The translations under genes were made by a program, and so were the position numbers. Positions 7,816 to 17,900 of a stretch of 64,000 bases of DNA are shown one piece after another. The notes below the pieces were generated by a model, which was given only the letters and a program-made list of their open reading frames with translations, was not told the DNA's origin and ran no database searches. Every line of letters begins with the position of its first letter. Positions within the stretch are counted from its first letter, which is position 1. Source of the stretch: Durusdinium trenchii (taxonomy: Eukaryota > Sar > Dinophyceae > Suessiales > Symbiodiniaceae); contig CAXAMN010001470.1 in NCBI GenBank assembly GCA_963970005.1, positions 291,870-355,869 on the forward strand, given 5' to 3'.

Positions 7816-9313
7816 CCAAAAAACACGTTCAAATAAGCAAACTGGTTTACAGGTTTCCCCAAGACATAGATGTGCATCTACATGCTTGTCGTGATGCTAT
7901 TCAATTCTAGTCAAAGTAATAGTATCCTTGTCGTTGTCTATATTTTACTATCGTGATTAGAAGACCCCCTAAACTTCATATCGCTCAGAAGAAGCACTTG
8001 TTTTACACGCTCCTTACAGCACCTGCCCAGCGCCAAAGCTGTCGAGTAAACCCCTTGCATTGCAGAAAGTAGATTGTTGCTTCCATAAAGCTAGGTCTTG
8101 CCTGTTGCTGCCCGGCCATGACAATTTCGAGTAGTTCGCTTCACATTGGTCAAACAGCGACCTCAAGATCAAGAGTGCGGCACGGTTCCCACGGCAAGGT
8201 GAATGAAGCTTCTCATCGTTGTAACATAAACCTGTGTTACCAAGTCAAGGCAACTTGCACCTTGGCAGAGGTCAGGACACGAAGTCGTGGCTCTCATCAA
8301 GAAGCCAAGCCACCGTGAGGGTCTCCTCCTCCTGTGACTAAAACGAACGCAGTGGAGTGGACCGACTGGGCTCTTGGACACAGCATCTCCTGCTTCAGGT
8401 CGATGGGTCTAACTCCCAAGAAGCGGAGAGACAGCCTGCAGCCAAATCAAACTGGGTCGAAGGATTCATCCACCAGGCAATGAGGAATGGAATTGATGCA
8501 CTTCATTCCAACAATGTACACAACTCAATAAGAAATGATAGGCGGCAAGCTCCACTGCAAATAGTTCCTTTGGGCTTGTACATTGAACCCTCCCGTTCTC
8601 CACAAACTGCTTCATTGCTCGGGTTTCACTGAACAAAATGGGGACAGTTGTCCTTGATTTCATACACAACTTGTGAATCCAAAAGGGCTAAGACTCCAGC
8701 ATACGCAAAGCCAACAAGAGCCTGGCTTCTGCAGCGTAATGTTGGTTCTCCCTCCCGAAAAAGAGACAGTATTTCTCATACCATAGCTCCACATTCTCTG
8801 GACTATACTATCATTGCCCGAAAGCTACTAGGAGAAAGGACGCTACTAGGGGCTCACTAGGAACAAGGACGCTACTAGAAGGCTTTGAAGCCGGCAATGA
8901 CAATTCTTGACAAGCTTCGATGCCACCACACCTCGGAAGCTTCTGCCACCGGAAGCCATGCATCAACCAAGAGATGGCCTGATAGAAGTGCCAATTTGCA
9001 GTTAGTCTCCACCCAAACATTCGAGCACAATCTCTGGGATCTGAGAGAGCCGAATATTTGTTTGACGTGTTAATTGAATCGTGGCATTGTTTTCAACGTC
9101 CCGATCTTGGATTAAGATGCAACAAGGTGGACAGTGTAAGGCCTGCGCCCTTGGTTATTCTTCAAATAATATATATATATATGTTTATTTATACTGTAAT
9201 CAATATTGTATAATTATACCAATCCTGCACACAAGGGAGCTACAAACTTCAGATTAGGGGATGAATCCATCAATAAATAAATACATATATATATATATAA
9301 ATCAATTGATCAA
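7816..9313. other. Intergenic, one weak exon candidate
   Basis: The minus strand near 8540-8628 could be an exon: acceptor TTTTGTTCAG, then ETRAMKQFVENGRV and CTSPKELFAVELAAY. Short (TA)n tracts lie near 9168 and 9285. Apart from the minisatellite remnant at 8822-8882, nothing else is supported. Confidence 0.3.
8822..8882 (+). repeat. Remnant of the 40-bp CTACTAGGAGCAAG minisatellite
   Basis: About 1.5 degenerate units (CTACTAGGAGAAAGGACG, then GCTACTAGGGGCTC), the same family and orientation as the large array at 44.35-44.85 kb. Confidence 0.7.
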
Positions 9314-9487
9314 TCAATCACCAAAGGACCTGCGGTAGGTTCTTTTCATCAAAGTGTATGGGAAAGCACGAGCATGTCTGAGAAACGCCTGATGAAACTT
9401 CTCCGCCGCAGCTGTGCCCGCCTGTCCTGCACACAGAGCACAGGCCTTTGAGAGCAAGATACCGCGACTGCGCAGCAATGCAGCCAT
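9314..9487 (-). CDS. Small hypothetical protein, 57 aa
   Basis: ATG at 9487 to TGA at 9314 gives a single-exon 57-residue protein. The N-terminus (MAALLRSRGILLSKACALC) is Arg-containing, Ser/Ala/Leu-rich and lacks acidic residues, as in a mitochondrial targeting sequence. The remainder is basic and aromatic (FLRHARAFPYTLMKRTYRR). A run of T lies just upstream of the ATG (TTCTTTTTTTCAAC). The family is not recognised. It could also be the last exon of a longer gene, since the frame stays open upstream. Confidence 0.35.
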   Translation of the reverse strand: MAALLRSRGILLSKACALCAGQAGTAAAEKFHQAFLRHARAFPYTLMKRTYRRSFGD

Positions 9488-10966
9488 GTTGAAAAAAAGA
9501 ACAAACAGTAGCGGCAGCGTACAGTAGCGCACAGGTGTGAACTTATGTGAACTTGCTACGGGTGTTGTTTTGTGGAACGGGAACAGGCAAACACCTGGTT
9601 CACTGGCAGCTAAATGGTGCCCCTCTTTTTTCAAGAAGCTTGTGTCCTGAACCACGCCACAGCAAGGCCTGGCAATGAGCTGTTTGCGTCTTGACATGTG
9701 AACAAAAGGTAGGAAAACAATGTTGAAGAATGCTGAACACATAGAAACACCTTACTGCATCAAAATGATGCGGACCTCCCCCAGGCTTTCGAGCAGCTCA
9801 GCCCAAGCTGTCAAGAGTGGCGATGTGCTGCCTACCAAATGACTGGTCAAAGTCCGTGCACTTCGTGCAGCTGTGCAGCATAACCAAGTGAATATCATTG
9901 AATATCATTGTTGCAAAACTACGTCTGCGCAGTCTGAGAAAAGTCTGAGAACCCTGGAGAGGTGTGTAAGTTGAACACCAGGTGCACAGTAAGTTGACGC
10001 ATTTTTCATATCCGTATCCACTGATGCCTCCACGCGCTGCCGCCCCATCTGCCTTCAAAGCACAAAGAGCATGAATGCAAAGTCAAGTGAACAGGTCACA
10101 CAGTCCAACGGAGCTAAGCTACACTTCGTGTTGTCAGGCTTCGTCTGCACCCTCTAAAAAGAAGTGAAGTTGGGCCTCCAACCAAGCACAATAAATCCGT
10201 TTCTGATGGCCTGGGCAGCTTGGCACTTGGACTTGGCAATGACTTCAGTCCACCGTCTTTTCTGGCACAGATTTGCAGTCTGTCAAAGGGCCAGGCTCAA
10301 CTTCTTGCAGAGATCTTGCAGCGGTCGCAAGCAAACTTCCTGCTTGCGCTCCGATGCCTAGCCAACTTGGTAGGCAAAGCTTTGACACGAATGGGCAAAT
10401 ACATCCAAGTTCAAGCATATCGAATATACATCTGAATTTCTATCTGTAAACGTGAGCTACTACCCTCCTTTAACCCTTTGATTATGAAGATTTTGGAGTA
10501 GTTTCCTTACAAACATCTACATATCCCAAGATTTTATATAGATCTATTTAGCTGGAGGAGTGTAAGGACCACATCAATACACTGCAACAATCTGTAGAGG
10601 CCAAATGATATGCTAGAATTGCTGGAAGAAAATGGTCAAGCAAAAGCCCGCCTTCAGCAAGACCACAAGCTGCTCCCAACACTTGCCCAAATGCTGCATT
10701 TGAGTCATCCTCAGCAGCATCATTCACAACAGCGGTCGAAACCAATTCGTGCTGATTGACCTGGCCCCCTTTCTGCAGGGACAGTGGCTTCAAGCTGGGT
10801 GTTCTTCAGATGCCAATCACAACCTACAGTAGTAAGACATCGGCATCTCTGCAGCATCGTCGGATTTCCTCACATTAACAGGATTGAGAATACTTCGGAT
10901 ATGTGTGCAAGCGTGTCATAGAAAGGAAAGCGTGCAACAGGTGTGAAGATTCTCCCTGTAGCTAGC
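9488..10966. other. Intergenic, weak exon candidates only
   Basis: A plus-strand helical segment at about 10270-10370 (GQAQLLAEILQRSQANFLL) ends at a GTAGGC donor. A minus-strand segment near 10600-10750 (VVNDAAEDDSNAAFGQVLG) also looks coding. No gene model can be built. Confidence 0.3.
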
Positions 10967-10971
10967 TATGA

Positions 10972-11105
10972 TGTTAGGCAGCAGCTTTATTTTGAACCCG
11001 AGCGCTATGGCGGTTGATCTGATAAGAACAGATACTACACATCAAAGTGACTTGAAACTATACAGGCTCTATACGTGTACATGCGGTGTGCATCAAACTT
11101 TAACA
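10972..11105 (-). repeat. 3' LTR of element 1 (134 bp)
   Basis: Partner of 19092-19225. On the plus strand it starts TGTTAGGCAG and ends TTTAACA. Next to it on the element side the minus strand reads AAGGCGGGG, a plausible polypurine tract. Confidence 0.92.
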
Positions 11106-11518
11106 CCCCGCCTTGATGGTCAACGAAATCAGTTGAACCATCACACAACTTTTCATTGTACACTTCTCTATTTGTGCGAGATCTGTCATCAACTAGACAG
11201 AACTGAAACCGGTCTCTCGCAACCACGACTACTCTTGTAGCCACCGTTCCGGTGTACATTCATACACTATTCCATGCATAACATTGCAAATTCTCGTCTC
11301 CAACAAATGTCACATGCGTGGTTCAGCTGTTGCACGCATTTCCAACAACTGTTGTTGTCAACCAATGTAACATTCACCTGAATTCAAATCGTAGTGCCAT
11401 CTATGTATCGTGGTTCAGCTGTTACACGATACATCTGTTCGTTGCTGGATGACTGTGGTTCAGATGGTTTCACAGAACATCCGCCTCAAAAGAAACACAT
11501 TGTAAATTCCATTGTCAA

Positions 11519-11926
11519 TCAATTGTCATTGTTGTTGTCTTCATCTCCTGAGTTGCTTGCTTCGTCGTCACTGCTGAAATGATGCAACTCTTGCCAATAT
11601 TCAGGGTCACTGACTTCTTCAATTCCAGCATAGATATACCTCATTCTTCTATGCGACTGTGTTTCACTGTCCTCAACTTCATCATCGTCGTTTTCATCGT
11701 CCTGCTGTTCCTGTCCAGCCGAGGGCATAGCCAAACTCCGCCCTGGCAAACTTGATGATGTAAAAATACCCATCACTTGAATCAAGCTCCGACCGAAACT
11801 GCTCATCTCTGTTTGTCTGACTGCTTGCTGCTGCTGTACTGAACTGTTGTCGTCGCACCTGCATTCCAACGCTCTCCTCCTCCGGTTCTGGTCCAACATA
11901 TCGGTGCGTTGCAATGTCCTCTTCAT
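11519..11926 (-). CDS. Acidic ORF in +1 frame over the end of the polyprotein
   Basis: This frame overlaps the last 230 bp of the element 1 polyprotein and runs 175 bp past its stop, ending SDDEASNSGDEDNNNDN. Its late part (QEQQDDENDDDEVEDSE, then EEVSDPEYWQELHHFSS) looks like a natural acidic tail. Either one base was gained or lost near 11700 and this is the true polyprotein C-terminus, or a +1 shift is used, or it is a small separate product. Confidence 0.35.
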   Translation of the reverse strand: MKRTLQRTDMLDQNRRRRALECRCDDNSSVQQQQAVRQTEMSSFGRSLIQVMGIFTSSSLPGRSLAMPSAGQEQQDDENDDDEVEDSETQSHRRMRYIYAGIEEVSDPEYWQELHHFSSDDEASNSGDEDNNNDN

Positions 11927-14900
11927 GCTCCGGCTCTGGATCTTCCTCCACTTCAGGTCCTGCAGATGAACCTGAATCAGGTGAGAGATCTGTCATCCCT
12001 CGGCACATCATGTGCGCCCTTCGCCTCACACCTTCACTGTGGTTCTGCTCCAAAATTCCAAGCTGCATCTCCAAAATGTCGCGCCGATGATTGTACCTGA
12101 GCAATGTATTGTGATCCATCGAATGTCCTCGACGTTGCAACCTTCCGCTGACTCTTCCAAGCATCCAGTAAAGGAACCACTCTGGAGACCATGGATCCCA
12201 CCGAGGAGGTGGGTCGACAGGAATTGGAGAAAACTTCGGTGCCCTTGGTGGTGGGCCCAAAGGCGGCGGCTCGGATGGAGGTACCGGGCCTGTGCTTGCA
12301 CTGGCTTGTTCACCAGTTTGCACCTCCAACTCTTCAACTTCCACATCTGTATCGTTGTTGTCGTTGTCAGGGATCTCAAGCTCTCGTTTTCTCTTTCGTC
12401 CCCGCCTGTCCAGCATCGTCTGCAACAATGTCTGCAACACTTCCCAATGCGAAAACACGAAGTTGCATAATGCAATGATCAACAACACAACCAATGTCAA
12501 TGCGAACTGCTGCCAACTGTTCTCGAACGTTTCTTCCACCTTCTTTTCATCTTGTTCCACACATCCTTTCAAACCAAAAGTACTCAATGCCATCGCCACC
12601 TGAAAAATTCCTCTGCTTGTTTTGTTCTTGGCCAGCTTGCCAAGTCGTCTCACCTGTGCCTTCAATGCTTCCTCCGTCATGTATTCAATGAACTCTGCTT
12701 CACCGATGCTCTCTTGTGCTCCACTGCTTTCATCGAATCTAGTTGCACCCAAAAAGAACAATAGAAACCTCTTGCGAGCTGCTGTCAACTTCTTGGTGTT
12801 AAGGTCACTGACATTTAGTCTAGTTCCAATTGGTGCCACCTCCAGAACCTGTTTCCTTATTGCACTTTGTAGCCAGCACAACCTGATGTCAAAATGCTTG
12901 AGTCTGCCGACTCCTGAACGAGCCAACCACTGCCGGCCACTTGAACTGTCGGAACGTGCTATCACCTTGCACCGCTTCTGCGAAAGGAACTCCCAGATTG
13001 ACCTAAGAAGGATACCCTCACTGCAACCTGCTGTCAATGCAAGAACTTCGCTTTCACAAGAACTCAGGGCTATCGATTTCTGCGTCCTCGAAAATGACGT
13101 CACCAACACCGAATCGAGAAAAATCATGCATGCTGTGGTGCTCTTCCTGCCAACGCTGCCTGCCCAATCCGAATCACAGAATATCTCCAACAAGTGTTGC
13201 TCCTTAGTCGAACTCTCATCTTGTTGTCCTGTATTCAATGTTCTTGCCAAACTTGTTCCAATCTCAACGTACGGTAGCTTGAACACCCAATCTCTAGTTC
13301 CTGCAAGGTACAAAATCAACTGCATCAATGCCTTCTCTGCTTGTTGTGTCGGGCATTTCATCGAACTTGCCAAACTCTTCACGCAGAACTGAATATCAAT
13401 GCGATCCTGGGACAAGTACATGGCCACTCCCAAGCCGCTTCTAAACAATGCCTGCTTCTGTTGATCAAGCTCTTCTGAAAAATCCAACTGCCCCAACAAA
13501 TTGTGCTCTGGAACCTGTTTGAACTTTCGATTGCCAATGTCATACAACCTTAGCAAGCTTTCGATGTATTTCTTGTTGGGTTTTACCAATATACCTTCGC
13601 TAGTGAAAACATATGTCTTCTTCAAATAGTTCATTTCTTCACCGGCTCCACAAAGTCCTTGAGGAAATGGACCTTCCACTTGTATCTTGAATTTCTTCCG
13701 CAGTTCATTCAAGAACCAGTGAGCTTCTGCCATGTTTTCAGCTGCTACCAACTCATCATCAACATGTATGTTGATCACCACCTTTCTAGTACTGTGGCGC
13801 ATCACCGAAGGCATAGCTGTGCACTGCACAAAACCCAGCTCCTTGAGGAAATCCGAAAAATAATTGAACCACCTCTGTGCACCATTTCGTTGACCTGGCA
13901 AAACACGTCTCAACTCCCAAAGATCTTCACTGCTCAAACCCAAGAGACTCTTGATCCAATCACGGACCTGGACGTAGCACACCTCCTGCTGTGGAACCAT
14001 GAGGTAGGCATCACTAATGTCTAACGACAAAATCTTCCAGCCATATACCAAATGAAACAACAGGAAAAATCGAATTGCCCCTCCGGCCGACGTTGGTGAA
14101 AATGTATCTGAAGTGCTCGGACCTGTTTTGAAGTCTCTTGCAACAATGCGGCACCTGCGTTTCCACTTGTCGTTCCTGTACCGCCAATCGAACACTTCCT
14201 TCAAATCAACAAACTTGCCTGCCGGATCTCGGTCATAGTCTTTGACAACCTTCACAACTCCTATACCTGTCAACTTCTCAACTTCTTCACGCATAGCTTG
14301 CCCATCTAGGTCTGCAAGATCTGCCTCCGACAAATCTGGTGGCTGCTCTCCGTGGCACATGTCCTCCACAATGTCAAAATCAACACTGTCCCAATCAATG
14401 TCCTCCTCCCAATGCTCATCATCGTCTGGCATTCTAGCTTCCACTTGTCCAGCATAGAAAGGAGAATACAAACCACTCGACATGGGACTGCCTTCTCTCC
14501 TAGGAACCTTGCGGCTTTCTTCGTCTCCTTCTCCATGATCTGTCTCTCGCTTATCAGCAGTCGACCTCACTTCAACATCCTCTTGTTGTCCTGAACCTAG
14601 AGGAAGACCAAGCAAAAGACTCCGTGCCTCGGAACTCAATGGTTTCAACTCTTCTTGATCTAAAGCCTCCTGTCTTGCCCTTTTAGGGTCAGGCCACTCC
14701 AACTCCACCGTTTCTTTTCTTTCTTCATGCTCTTCTGCTTGCATTGGTTCTGAGGGTGTGTACTCGAAGCTGTCCGTCTCCTGCAAAAGTCCCATAACTT
14801 CTGCTGCATCCTTGTCCACTTCTCCACTTGGCAACAAAGGTATCTCACCTTCAACCTTTCCTTCTTGTGATTCCTCTATTCTAGGCATAGGCGCCTCCAA

Positions 14901-17900
14901 CAATCCAACAGGTCTCGACGACTTGCTCTTGCTCCAGGGTGAATTGGTCAATGAAGCCACAACATCTGCACGCCATGGATTGGCACACCTCCGAATCGAA
15001 CGAGTATGAATCGTGCCGCCCGCAGTCAGCAACACGTTCATGTCAGCTGAATCCTTGCCAACCCAAACTCCTCCAACCCATACTGCCGTACCATGACTCC
15101 GAGCTGGTTTTCGAAGTCCGAAAACAAATTCACCATAGGGCAAAATCTTTCCCACATACTTCTTGCCGAAAACAAGCTCATACGGTGTTGACCTGATCGC
15201 CGTGTGTTCATGAAACCTGTTCAGAAGGAATACCGAATGTGACAAAGCCCAAGCCCTCAAGCAATGTGTGTCACTCAAAATTCCAACCTGTTTCTCGACA
15301 CTCAGCATCAATGTTGTTGCTTGTCTCTTAATGCTCTGAATGAATCTCTCAACACGGGCTGTTCTCCCTTTGTGATATGGCTTGCCAAACTTCTTTGCTG
15401 CTTTGTACCCCATTTGCTGTCTGATTGTGATTGCCATATCTAGTAATCCAATCGTCGCCGGTTCACTGTCCATCACAAAAACGACTTCCTGCAAATGGTT
15501 CATCTCCAAAGAAAATTTGACAATTGCTTCTGCTACCGATTTGAATACACCTTTTGACGGTGCTGGGAAAATGCTTCCAAACCTAGTGCTGCAATCCAAC
15601 ATAACCAATGAAGGACATGACCTTCCCAAAAACATCCAATCTAACTGAATGTGCGGCACACCCGTGTCTTGCTCAATGAGATCTGCATTCGAAACTGTCT
15701 TGTCTTCACGAGATTTAGCCTGAGTGCAAAAATCGCACCATCCTGCAAAAGGTAAATGTGTTGCCATGTGTCTCTCTATCTCAGCTGGATCCTCTGGCAT
15801 CTCTGGTTTCGAAGGCTCTATCGACGGACGAGGCCCTTGTAGTTGTTGTTGCAAATAATTCTGTGAAGCATCAACATCCTTCTGGTATCTCTGGTCGAAG
15901 TAGCTCACCAATCTGTCCAACAACTTTCTCTTGGCCCCGCCTCCGTTCAAGCCTAAGAATGCACAAGCCTCCTGAAGCTCTTTCAACTTGCTAGTCATTG
16001 TCAGCTCCTTGCCTGCTACCCAAACTGAGTCCGGAGTTTCAACGTGTCCTCCAGCTGCTCCACCATGCACCAACTCTGGGCTATTAGCCAACTCGAATGG
16101 AACCGATTCCTCAACCGGGAAAACATCTTCTTCAACTCTCTGTGGATCTTGTTCCCTTGCCGGGATCAACTCGGCCACCGGCCGGCACAAGCAAGAACTC
16201 ATTGCCTCCATCTTCCTTTGAGGAAACGTCAACACCCATGTTGCAAACAACACTCCAGGGATAGGACCTGCCAAAGTACTCAGCACTGAAAGGTCTTGTG
16301 AATGCTCAATCACCTCCCATGTGTCACCAATCAATGCTATTGTTGTCCGGAACTTCCAAACGTGCTTTGACAGTGCTGTTGCTGGATCTGTGAAGTTTGT
16401 TGTTCTTGCCTTGTGAACTGGATTTCCGTTTGAAAGGAACTGCCAACCGTCTTGAACTTCATTCAAAATGTCACAATCAAACACCACGTTCACTCCACGA
16501 ATTGCACCGTTGCAAACCTCTTGGACCTTGCTTGCCACCTTTCTCACATGTCCATAAACACTCAAACTATTCTTTCTGAAGAACACTGGAACCCTGCTTT
16601 GTCGATCTGGTGAAGAAAGAAGTCCTGCACATTGTTCTCCAGCCTGATTCGAGAATCTTGTTCGATCCTCACCGGTAATCTCTTCGAGAAACCAACCTGA
16701 CTTGAGCATCCTGCCAAATGAAAGCAAAACGTGCGCGACATCCGACACAATGAAATCCTCACACAAACAACACATCGACGTCTCTGGAATGCTGTTCAAA
16801 AATTCGACTTGGGCCTCACGCATGCCTCCAACACGAAGAGAATTGCCTTGGGCGTCCTCTAGGAAAAGCTGTGGTACTGTAGTCTCACTGCCGACATTCA
16901 AACGATCTGAGGGGATCAATGAAACATCAGCACCTGAATCTAAAATGATCCACTCACCTTCCACCACCTGCTTCTGCTCAACTGCTCTCACATATTGCAC
17001 TTCCACCTGAGGTTCAAGCACATCAAAATCGTTGCTCAGCCATTGATAGAACGGATCGTCTGTCAAACAGCCTGCATCAACACAACATGCCCTATCCTCC
17101 TCATCTGTCAAATCGAAAAGCTCTGGAGAAGAACTCAACGTCACTGTTCTGACATTCCAAGCTGTCCAATCATCATTGTCAGATGCCTCCGACAAAGTGA
17201 ACAACTCCGGCCTTTGGCTTGTAGGTGTCCCAACATGCCAAACATTGTTTCGACAAGGTTCGTTCATGCCGTACAAGTAAACTTGTCTAACCGACTGTCT
17301 TCCACTTGCTGCCGTTGAAGCTGTTGTACTCTGAGCCCCAACACTGCTGTACGCCGTGCTTCCTGCCACTGAAGGAGCCGCTGTCGACCGTTGGTCCGGT
17401 TCCTGCCGGACCTCACGAACTCCTCCTCCATCTCTCTCAGGACATTCATTGCCCCAATGTCCAGCACGGCCGCAAATCCGGCACCTATCCGGATTCAACT
17501 TGCCCTTGCCTTTCGACTTGCTCTTTCCACCTTTCTTTCCTTTGCCTTTCGATTTTCCTTTGTCCTTGCCTTTACCTTTGGCCCCACGGCCTTTTGCTTT
17601 TCCTTTCGACCAGTTGCCCCAACCAGTCCATCCCGTCCAACTCCAAGACGAGTCTTTGCCTTTACCCTTCTTTCCTTTGCCCTTGGCTTTTCCTTTCTGC
17701 TGTACCGCATCTACCTCCATGGCCACCGGCCCATCTGTTGTTTTTGCTGTTGGTTTGTCTCCCAACTGCTTCATAACGTCTCCTGCTGTCCAAAAACGTG
17801 ATGAACGCTCGTATGCAAGAATCTTTTCCTTCACCTCTAAATAACTTGTACCTTCTGTTACACCCAATGTCAAATGTTGTCGAATGCTTTCTGGACATGC

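Noticed and set aside
17306..17900. Several plus-strand ORFs of 136-162 codons within element 1
   Set aside because: They are antisense shadows of the Lys/Gly-rich part of the Gag region.
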